Shown here one piece after another: positions 56,191 to 64,000 of a stretch of 64,000 nt of DNA. The notes beneath the pieces are model-generated. The model made no database searches. It was not told where the DNA came from and saw nothing but the letters and a program-made list of their open reading frames with translations. This DNA comes from Seiridium cupressi (lineage: Eukaryota; Ascomycota; Sordariomycetes; Amphisphaeriales; Sporocadaceae). Position 1 is the stretch's first letter; the number at the start of each line of letters is the position of its first letter. The position numbers and the translations under genes are program-made. Location: positions 5,792-69,791 of the forward strand of contig JARVKI010000087.1 of assembly GCA_036674765.1 (NCBI GenBank), given 5' to 3'.

Positions 56191-58594
56191 GAGGTCCCGA
56201 GGTGGTTCATACGACACGACACATCCAACCATATCATGACGCGGTTTGCACTTGACCATAATACCACTACTCGACACTCGGACATACTTCCCCTATACCC
56301 ATGATCGTAAGCAAGCATTTCCAGGCGTTCCGGTGAAGGTCGGGATTCGGACGGGAAACCCGTGTCCGCTTGGCTTTTGAAAGAGAACGGCGAAGGCGCC
56401 GTTCTAGGAGTTTGATTATTTATACCAAAGGGTTTGCGATGCCCAGGATTCCTTTTTGTTATCATGGCGTGTTCATCATGCATTTCAACGGAGAAGGCCA
56501 TGAACACGAGTTCATGAAGGTCGGCTGGGTTGTATACCCAGATAGATATCAGTATTATGTGACAGCAGCGTCGCCTGCTTCTTCTTTGTATGCCATAGCT
56601 ATCAAAAGAAACACAACTGGCAAATATTCAAGCATCTCGCACTACTCTGGAACCTGCCAGTCCTACGACTGCACTGTGATGCATTGTTTAAATCTTTTCC
56701 TTCGTAGAGTATACGCTAGTGCCCAGACGATCAGCTTGACGGGCTCGTCCGTACTTTGCTGTCTTAGTCATGAGCTAGATATAAAGATTGCACACCCGAA
56801 GACTGCCCTTGCCCTTAAGTAGCTGTAGTCTAATCTCAACCTTCTGTGATGGGTTGAGATTTGGCGAATCGGAATCCTCGTACGCTGGCAGCCAACGTCT
56901 CGGCGCTGACTATTATTTTTTCATTACTCCCACCTGCCGCCGCGACTACCGACATCGAAAGATGTAATTTGTCGGCAATAACAAGAGCTTGAGAAACTTA
57001 TAACTTCAAACAAGTAGCTTTGATCTTGCTTAAACCCCAAACCCCCTGTGACGAAGACCTCAATAATGCCGGCGCGCATAGAGGTAGCAGAGAAGTGCCA
57101 TACGAAGGTCCAGCCCGCCTCGCTGCCACCGAGAATGAGCAAAGTGGCCATGTATACAGACAGGTACGATGAAACATGGGAATCATTTTAGATTTCTTAA
57201 AGTCAGCTCTACCATGAGACATGGGAAATATAAATTGTGGACTCTGTATGACGAAGCCATGGCTCTTCCGGTCCCCTAATTTTTCCATGGGCAAAACGCG
57301 GAGCTTTTGTAGCCTTGTGATGCCCTGGACTCATCGAGGTGACGCAGCAGGGCGACCACCTCTGCCTTGCAACAATCCCTGTGAATTACTCACCAAGCTT
57401 TCTCTGGTATAATATAGATCTACCTTTATAATATACGATTCTTTTTAGTTAATATGTATCAACCATTGTCATACCAGCCTAAAATCGTCGCCAGCACCCA
57501 CAGAAAAAGTCCTGTATATGAGGGGATGACCAAGTGCTTTATAGAGGATGATGAGTTGCGATTGGGTTCACACGATACAGATCATAATGCTGCCGTTCGC
57601 TGAACGTACGAATGCAATTGTTATACTGTGTTAAAAACTGGCTTGAATATAGTGATGAAGAGTAGCCATTGACAGTTCTCTCAACCCAACCAAGTCTCTC
57701 TGCTGAGATGAGACCCAGCGCCCCCTAGTAAGTTGGTCTCCCTTGATTGGGCACAACTAACAGGAGGAATAAAAGCTGGTTCATATGTCAACAGATAGAC
57801 ATATAATCATCTTGCGGCACCAGAACAGCTCACTACGGTACGACTGCGCAAAGCCCTTGATGTGCCGTTGGGGCCGTGGTATAAGAGAAAGTATAGTCTG
57901 CCAGACTTGGCTCCTCTTGTATGAAAAGGAGGCGTCTTGTATTTGATCGATTGGCTTTCGCGCTTTGTCGGTGGACGGGAGAACTTTCGGGGCTCCGCCC
58001 GCCACACTTTCAGATCGTCCTGATTATTGCTAGCTCTATCACGCAGATTGTCCTCAAATCATCATATTCTAAATACACAGGCATATTAGTAGTCCGACTA
58101 ACTGGATATTGGATTTTGGAAATCAAACATCCGCGCCTTCGGGTTCATAACGGTGCAGAGCGTGTCATTTTGCCAGCCGTCTTTGGAAACGTCGGCGAAA
58201 TAAAGTGCGCTCTTCCAAACGCGGCCGTCCGATGGATTCCCATCGCACAAGACTTTCTCCGAGTTGCAACGTCGTGCTATGCCTTGGCATTCCCCTGTTC
58301 CGGTCCCCACACTCCCGGTGGGATCGGACTCTGAACCCCATGGGGGTTAAAGATGGGGGCCGAGGCTCCACGTGGGAGACAATGTGATCACAACAACCGG
58401 GAACCACGGACAAGTTGCGGGATGATCGCCTACCTCCATGCATCAGGCCAGGGGCGACGACATGCAACTGCATCATAGGCGAGCTGAGTCTTGGGTTAGG
58501 CGAAGTAATGAACAGGCAAGCCACAGTCATCTTGGAGACCAAGATCAGTGCAATCTTGGAGGAGATGGTCCGGAGTGAAGTTTGTTGAGCTATA
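56191..58594. other. Intergenic, no gene seen
   Basis: About 2.4 kb. The frame at 56370-56822 opens with TTG and continues the F-box 3' flank; not supported. Between 57 and 58.5 kb only short frames occur. Confidence 0.45.
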
Positions 58595-58602
58595 GTATAT
58601 AA
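58595..58602 (+). promoter_or_regulatory. TATA box of the alginate-lyase-domain gene
   Basis: TATATAAG lies 158 bases upstream of the ATG at 58760 in otherwise mixed sequence. With the 60-bp leader intron removed, the leader would be short. Consistent with an inducible, strongly switched gene, as is usual for secreted polysaccharide enzymes. Confidence 0.55.
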
Positions 58603-58687
58603 GAAGCAACACGTCGGTCGTTCCTTGAGCTCTGTTGTTGAGAGTTAGGAATTATCTCGTCTGCACACCCGCGGTTCAGCTCTGGCG

Positions 58688-58747
58688 GTCAGTACTACAT
58701 GAGAGACTCATGATTGAATGCAATTACATAACTAACAATTGGTGTAG
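58688..58747 (+). other. Probable 5'UTR intron
   Basis: Donor gtcagt at 58688, branch-like ataactaac at 58728-58736 and acceptor TGTAG ending at 58747, only twelve bases before the ATG. The intron would be 60 bp and would remove two short upstream ATGs (near 58699 and 58710). Confidence 0.55.
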
Positions 58748-58759
58748 GCATATTTCAAC

Positions 58760-60080
58760 ATGCATATTCTGAGCACCTTGGCTGTCCTGAGCGTATGGCT
58801 CGTTGGAACTTGCCATTCCACACCATCCTACGGAAACCCGCCCATCAAACGTGGTAACGGAACACAGTTCATGCATCCCGGCGCATTGCACACTTCCAAG
58901 GACATTGAACGAGTCAAGTCGCACGTCGCAGCCGGAGAGCAGCCATGGGCGAGAGCATATGCCCACCTCGCGAACAACAGCCTCGCTCAGACGACGTGGG
59001 TGCCCAAGCCTCACGAGATCATGGTCCGGGGGAACAACTCTCTCTACGCCGAAAACTACGGTGACGCGTACCGAGATGCCCACTCGGCGTACCAGTTGAC
59101 GTGGCGCTATCTGGTCACCGGCAACACGTCTTTCGCCGACCACGCCGCGGTGATTCTGGACCGCTGGTCATCGACGCTCAAGTCGATCAATGGCAGCGAG
59201 GACATGTACCTCGCGGCTGGCCTCTACGGGTACCAGTTCGCAAATGCGGCAGAGCTCCTGCGGCTTTATCCCGGGTGGCCCAAGGAGAATCAGACGGCCT
59301 TCGGTACCATGCTGAACGATATTTTCGCCTCCTACAACCGGAACTTTCTCGACAACCACAATAACAAGCCGAATTTCTACTATGCGAACTGGGACTTGTG
59401 CAACATTGCCTCGCTCTTGTCCGTCGCCATCTACAACGACAACAAGACCATGTATGATTTCGCCGTCGACTACTTCAAGAATGGCCCCCCAGGAGGTGTC
59501 GTTGCCAATGGCGCACTCCCGTTCTACTCGATTGCAAACTTCACCGAGGAGGGGTCTGGTAAGATTCTGATGGAAGGCCAAGAGGCTGGACGCGACCAAG
59601 GACATGCGACACTGTCCACTATGTTGGTCGGAATTATCGGACAACTCGGTTTCAATCAAGGCGTTGACCTTTTCGAGACATTTGGTCACGAGATTCTGAA
59701 TACGTGAGTCTTAAACAATCGCTATGCGGTTCCACTACCTGACCTCTGACACACGACATTGCAGCGCCGAGTATGCCTCCAAGTACAACGTCGGCTACGA
59801 CGTGCCGTACGCCTCCTATATCAGCTGGGAGGGCAATCTCACAGTAATTGCTGAGAAGCAGCGCTATGTGGCTCGGCCGGGCATGGAGCTGATCTATTCG
59901 CATTATGCTGAGCTGAAAGGCCTGAATGCCTCTTGGTCGGAGCAGTACCGTGACTATGTCAACGGCAACATCACGGCCAAGGTTGAAGGTGGCGGTGGTG
60001 ACTACGGCCCCAATTCGGGTGGCTTTGATGCACTTGGACATGGCACGTTGTTGTACCGACTTACGCCGGAGACCTCGTAG
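58760..60080 (+). CDS. Secreted alginate-lyase-domain polysaccharide lyase
   Basis: Member of the alginate-lyase-domain family (Pfam alginate_lyase; PL5/PL38-like), alpha-toroid enzymes that cleave uronic-acid polymers by beta-elimination. Exons 58760-59703 and 59765-60080 join in phase (gtgagt/GCAG) and give 419 residues. A signal peptide is visible (MHILSTLAVLSVWLVGTCHS). Family landmarks are LHTSKDIERVKSHV, the SAYQLTWRYLVTGN helix, NFYYANWDLCN with the Asn expected in the active site, GALPFYSIANF, and the signature GQEAGRDQGHATLS with its His. Many N-x-S/T sites (for example NNSL, NTSF, NGSE, NKTM, NFTE) fit a glycosylated secreted protein. The polymer (alginate, glucuronan or another) is not shown. 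Confidence 0.85.
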
Positions 60081-60502
60081 AAGATAATATCATTACTGTG
60101 GGAATAGAACCGTCAGACATATTGGAAACACCAGAGATTAGACCTATGAAGCCGTAGCTGGAGCGCTGGCAGTGGGTTTTAGACATTCAGCTCAGCGTGT
60201 CAAGATAGAAGCCAGAATACGAAGGTACTATGAACATTTTATAAGTTACTTGTGTGTTGACAGCGTGATTGGGCGGATGGGATCATGACGTGAAACGTTG
60301 GCTTCCGCTGGGTTTTCAAGAGTAGATGGGTTCATGTATTTCAATTCAACAGACTTCGTCAACTTTAGTTGCAGCTTTGTTTTGTTTAGCAAATACACTG
60401 TTCAGTCCAGTGAAATAAAGTAGTTTCCTATCAGAGTACCTGGAAAAGCTATTGTGTACTATCCAATTTTATTGCATGAACAACCTGCAGTGATACTATG
60501 CT
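60081..60502. other. Intergenic between convergent genes
   Basis: About 420 bp of shared 3' flank between the two polysaccharide-active genes. No gene seen. Confidence 0.6.
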
Positions 60503-61960
60503 CTAGTCTTCTAAAACGAACTTGACATTATCAACATGCTCGTTGACAAACATGGGCACGAAGTCCGACACCATATACCACCTCGGCTTCCTCATCCCAT
60601 CATGGACCAGCTCCCCACCAATCTTCAGGTTCACAAACGTGACATTCTCCACCTTCCTGCTCCCATCATATCCGAGGATCTGCGACGGATTCACAATCTT
60701 GGAGTTGTCCATATCCAACTCCATATTCTTGAACGTGACGTTCCTCACCCCCCTGCCCGGAGCCGTCGTCCACATGGCGTTCTGCATGGTCCGGATATTG
60801 ACCAACTGGCCCTTACTGATCTTCTCGACCCTGACATCCTCGACGCGGACATCTTCAATCAGGTTCTCGTCGGCCGCATTGACCGAGATGCAGCCCTGGT
60901 ACCACAGCTGGTTCTCGTAGTGGTCCAGGATATCGATATTCTCGATGCGGATATTCCGAAACGTCTCGGGCCGCGCCGGGCTCCCATGGGTCCCAATCAT
61001 CACGGCGTGCGCAATGTCGGGCAGCAGCGTGCAGTTCCGGATTGTGATGTCGGCCGTGTCGCCGTGGTAGTCCCAGCGATGGCCATAGATGGCGACGGTG
61101 TCATCCGAGTTGCGCAGGAAGCAGTCCTCGACGAGCACGTCCCGGGAGCAGAAGAAGTCGACGCCGTCGCCGTTGCCGTGGGACGAAAAGGAGCGGTAAC
61201 CCTTGACATGCACGCCCTTTGCTTCGCCTGTGGTCAGGCTGAAACCCGTCGCTCCGAGCGAGGTGACCCCCTCGACGAGCGTGTTGGTCGATCGCTCGAT
61301 GAGTATGGCGCCGCCGTTTGGTCCGTTCCAGATGAAGCCGTGGCCGCGGACACTGGCATTTGACACGCCTACGAAGTTCAACTTGGCGTTGAGAAATGCG
61401 CCGCCAGCAAGATAGACGGTCGTGTCGGAAGGGACCATCAGGTTACCGTCAGTCACTTTTGAAAAAGCGGATCCGTTGTTCAGGCCGGGTCCAAAGTACC
61501 AGAGGTCCTCCGCATCATCAGTGGGCGCATCTGTTTCGACTTCGTTGACGAGAACATGTAATGCTTTCCATTTATCACCATTGATCTCCACCATCACGTC
61601 CGTTCGTTTCTCGAGCGTGAAGAAGATCGTCTGTCCATTTTCAACCGAAGTCTTGACGCCCAACGATACTGGTCTGATAGTTGCCGTCTCGATCTTGCTC
61701 GTCGTGTATTCAACCTTGATCTCAACTGGCCCTGAAACGTCAAGTGATGCGACAGCAATGGGGTACCGGTTGAACTCGTTTCGAGTCGTATTGACATCGG
61801 CCACGTCCACACTGTATGCGACGACAATTGTCCAATCGTCCTGTGTACCAGCTAGACGAGCCTTGACGACGAAGGCATCGCTGAGAGGAATGCTCTCTAC
61901 TGCTGGGTAAGTGTTAATCTGGCCACTGGTACTCATTGTATATCTGCCTCGGTAACTCAT
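60503..61960 (-). CDS. GH28/GH49-like beta-helix glycoside hydrolase
   Basis: Intronless frame of 485 residues (or 477 from the second Met at 61936). Residues 1-160 form a beta-rich domain (IFFTLEKRTDVMVEINGD; LWYFGPGLNNGS), then a right-handed beta-helix starts at TVYLAGGAFLNAKLNFVGV. The clan GH-N active-site set is recognisable: NGDGVDFF (usual NTDGID), NSDDTVAIYG (usual GDDCVA), IGTHG (usual GHG) and NIRIEN (usual RIK). All three catalytic Asp positions are kept. The two-domain layout resembles GH49 (dextranase/isopullulanase) and bacterial-type GH28. Neither Met start is followed by a signal peptide, so it is either intracellular or an upstream exon is missing from my model. It converges on the alginate-lyase-domain gene. 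Confidence 0.82.
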   Translation of the reverse strand: MSYRGRYTMSTSGQINTYPAVESIPLSDAFVVKARLAGTQDDWTIVVAYSVDVADVNTTRNEFNRYPIAVASLDVSGPVEIKVEYTTSKIETATIRPVSLGVKTSVENGQTIFFTLEKRTDVMVEINGDKWKALHVLVNEVETDAPTDDAEDLWYFGPGLNNGSAFSKVTDGNLMVPSDTTVYLAGGAFLNAKLNFVGVSNASVRGHGFIWNGPNGGAILIERSTNTLVEGVTSLGATGFSLTTGEAKGVHVKGYRSFSSHGNGDGVDFFCSRDVLVEDCFLRNSDDTVAIYGHRWDYHGDTADITIRNCTLLPDIAHAVMIGTHGSPARPETFRNIRIENIDILDHYENQLWYQGCISVNAADENLIEDVRVEDVRVEKISKGQLVNIRTMQNAMWTTAPGRGVRNVTFKNMELDMDNSKIVNPSQILGYDGSRKVENVTFVNLKIGGELVHDGMRKPRWYMVSDFVPMFVNEHVDNVKFVLED

Positions 61961-62641
61961 CTTTCTGGGAAAACATCCACCATATTCGATATCGAAATAG
62001 AGCTAAAACACCGTGATAGTATCGCAGCAAATCTCCTCCCGGCTTTTCTTGGAGTGTGGATCCTGTTAGGAAACGAGTATACTGTAACCTAGAGCCGGGC
62101 ATCGGGAGAACGGCCGGACCGGTCCCGTCTTCGACAAGTATAAGCCGGAAGTCTTGCTAAAATCCAATTGCATATGCTCGATCACTCCTTTCTGGTTTTC
62201 TCAAAAGGCCAACACCGTATCACCCTTCTGCCAGGCTCTAGACGAGCTGGTGTGGGTGACATTGGAGAAGATCTCAGCAAGTGAGCAACTCGTAAGAATA
62301 CACGTTGGAGTATTATTTGAGCAGAAGAGGCAAGTAGTGCTCTGTTTAATACAGACAAAACCACTAGTCGCAGCAAAAAGATATCAAATCTTGCAGGAGA
62401 ATAATGATAATGGTGTCGAGGTCATCGCGCTATGATCGAACATTACTGCTTGAAACGCAAAATTTTATTATCATTTCTTCATAAAATCACCAGGCTGCTC
62501 CCGTATCAAAAACAATGAGGACTAACTGGTTAGTTCTTTTCCATGAAGACCAAAATCACTTGCAGCGAGCAAGCTGACTAAATCTATCCTCATAAAGTCA
62601 CGACACCTCAGCAGGCCCATCTATTCCCGCTAGTAATCCCC
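61961..62641. other. Intergenic, no gene seen
   Basis: About 680 bp between the beta-helix hydrolase start (minus) and the pyruvate carboxylase stop (minus). It should contain the hydrolase promoter and, if an upstream signal-peptide exon exists, that exon. A plus-strand frame (62154-62435) has no recognisable product. Confidence 0.45.
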
Positions 62642-64000
62642 TTAGGCCTTGGTAATCTTGCATACCAAATCACTTCCATCTACAGAGTCACCTTCCTTGA
62701 CTTGCAGACTGCCCACCTTACCGGCGTGCGGAGCGGATATGACCATCTCCATCTTCATGGCACTGAGGACAGCAAGTGGGTCGCCCTTCTTCACCTCGGA
62801 GCCCTCCTTCACTCTCAGCTCAACAAGGACACCAGCCATTGGAGCACCGACCTGGCTGCTATCACCAGGGTCGGCCTTGGGCCTCGATACGTTCTCAACG
62901 GAGGCCTTCTTGTCGTCGACGGTCACTTGTCGGACCTCGCCGTTCATCTCGTAGAATACTTCACGCTGACCGGTGCTTTCTGATAGGGGCCCGATAGCAA
63001 GCATCTTAAGGATCAGAACCTTACCCTTCTCGAGCTCAACGTGGAATTCCTCGCCAATCTCAGGCTTGGAGAGGAAGTACTTCGTAGGCAGCACGGAAAG
63101 ATCTCCAAACTGCTGTGTGAACTTCTTGTAGTCGTCGAAGACCTTGGGATACATGAGGTAAGAGGCCAGATCACATTCGGTGACTTCTCCCCACTTCTGG
63201 AGGAGCTCGGTGCGTGACTTCTTGAAGTCGACAGGGTCGAGGTAGAGACCCGGTCTCTTGTCAAACTTGCGGCGATTACGGAGAGCTTTACTTCGGAATG
63301 GTTCGGGGAACCCTTGATATGGTTGTCCCATCATGCCCTCAAGGAACTCATAGACCGATCCAGGGAAATCAAGCTCACCGGCACGGTCAATGACATCTTC
63401 GGGGGACAACTTGTTGGAAACCATGAACTGAGCCAAATCTCCGACAACCTTGGAGGTAGGAGTAACCTTGACGATGTCGCCAAGCAAGTCGTTGGCCTGC
63501 TCGTAAGCCTTCTTGGTCTCAGCCCACTGAGATCCGAGGCCGAGTGTCTGGGCTTGGAACATCATGTTGGTAAGTTGACCACCTGGAATTTCGTGCTCGT
63601 AAACCTCAGGGTCAGGACCGGCAAGATGAGCTTCGAAAGGCGAGTAGAGAAGACGGAGCTGAGCCCAGTAGGAATCCAAAGCTCTAACATGAGCAGGGTT
63701 CAAACCCGGATCGTGCTCGCTGCCCTCGAGAGAAGCGATGATGGCGTTGATGCTGGGCTGTGAAGTCATTCCTGATAGACTGTCCGTGGCGGCGTCAACG
63801 GCGTCAGCACCAGCCTTGGCGCAAGCGACCATGGAAGCAACACCAGTTCCTGCACTATCGTGGGTGTGAACATGAATAGGGAGGTCAGGGTACTTCTCGC
63901 GGATCGCCCCGATCAACAAGGTTGCTGCGTGGGGCTTCAAAACACCAGCCATATCCTTGATACCGAGAACATCAATGTCAAGTGCGACCAGCTTGTCAAC
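62642..64000 (-). CDS. pyc: Pyruvate carboxylase, C-terminal part (cut by window edge)
   Basis: Biotin enzyme that makes oxaloacetate from pyruvate, bicarbonate and ATP; cytosolic in most fungi and a main anaplerotic step. Only the last 452 residues are in the window; the gene continues beyond base 64000. The carboxyltransferase domain (KDMAGVLKPHAATLL, HVHTHDSAGTGVASM with metal-binding His, AATDSLSGMTSQPS) is followed by the PYC tetramerisation region and ends in the biotin carrier domain with the biotinylation motif VLSAMKMEMV, where the Lys carries biotin 35 residues before the expected C-terminus. The frame is open to the window edge without an intron. No lesion seen. Confidence 0.96.
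   Translation of the reverse strand, partial: VDKLVALDIDVLGIKDMAGVLKPHAATLLIGAIREKYPDLPIHVHTHDSAGTGVASMVACAKAGADAVDAATDSLSGMTSQPSINAIIASLEGSEHDPGLNPAHVRALDSYWAQLRLLYSPFEAHLAGPDPEVYEHEIPGGQLTNMMFQAQTLGLGSQWAETKKAYEQANDLLGDIVKVTPTSKVVGDLAQFMVSNKLSPEDVIDRAGELDFPGSVYEFLEGMMGQPYQGFPEPFRSKALRNRRKFDKRPGLYLDPVDFKKSRTELLQKWGEVTECDLASYLMYPKVFDDYKKFTQQFGDLSVLPTKYFLSKPEIGEEFHVELEKGKVLILKMLAIGPLSESTGQREVFYEMNGEVRQVTVDDKKASVENVSRPKADPGDSSQVGAPMAGVLVELRVKEGSEVKKGDPLAVLSAMKMEMVISAPHAGKVGSLQVKEGDSVDGSDLVCKITKA

Noticed and set aside
56370..56822. 150-codon frame after the F-box gene
   Set aside because: Opens with TTG, no recognisable domain, likely F-box 3' flank.
62154..62435. 93-codon plus-strand frame upstream of the beta-helix hydrolase
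   Set aside because: No recognisable product, lies in the expected promoter of the minus-strand gene.

Overview
The window is nuclear DNA from a filamentous ascomycete (Pezizomycotina). Genes are split by short introns (about 45-200 bp) with GTNNGT donors, CTAAC-like branch points and AG acceptors. The markers are fungal: Zn2Cys6 regulators, a HET-type remnant, NmrA and Fta2-like families, and the fungal set of Sft2, Npr3, SUMO, Nup84/107, Vps37 and pyruvate carboxylase. I cannot place it below Pezizomycotina from sequence alone.

Layout. 0.5-1.7 kb: SFT2 (minus). 1.7-7.0 kb: gene-free, with a 9-bp tandem repeat and the long leader of a bHLH factor that includes a clear 5'UTR intron. 7.1-8.6 kb: bHLH factor. 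9.7-12.1 kb: NPR3 (GATOR1/SEACIT). 12.25-12.6 kb: remnant of a HET protein C-terminus. 12.8-23.8 kb: organic-acid-type cluster of a PrpF/aconitate-isomerase family enzyme, a Zn2Cys6 regulator, a decayed mitochondrial tricarboxylate carrier, a quinate/sugar-type MFS porter and a monocarboxylate-type MFS porter. 25.2-27.9 kb: paxillin-like LIM protein. 29.7-30.2 kb: SUMO. 32.9-35.9 kb: Nup84/107. 36.9-44 kb: accessory stretch with an Fta2-like kinase-fold protein, an AT-rich island with a 45-bp palindrome, an intronless PD-(D/E)XK-like nuclease-fold protein, an NmrA-type oxidoreductase and two tandem related Cys-rich mini-genes. 44.8-48.1 kb: VPS37 and a conserved orphan. 48.1-54.5 kb: gene-poor. 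54.5-56.2 kb: F-box protein. 58.8-62 kb: secreted alginate-lyase-domain protein facing a GH28/GH49-like beta-helix protein. 62.6 kb to the end: C-terminal part of pyruvate carboxylase, cut by the window edge.

How the genes fit together. Most are unrelated housekeeping genes: Golgi traffic, TORC1 control, ESCRT-I, nuclear pore, SUMO and anaplerosis. Two groups look functional. The 12.8-23.8 kb group has the part list of known itaconate/trans-aconitate clusters (PrpF-type isomerase, mitochondrial tricarboxylate carrier, regulator, MFS export) but without a decarboxylase, and its mitochondrial carrier is broken by several lesions. The 58.8-62 kb pair suggests uronic-acid polysaccharide breakdown. 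The 36.9-44 kb stretch is the best place to look for undescribed biology.

Exon boundaries were worked out by hand by joining reading frames at GT-AG sites and checking phase. They are models, not transcript evidence.
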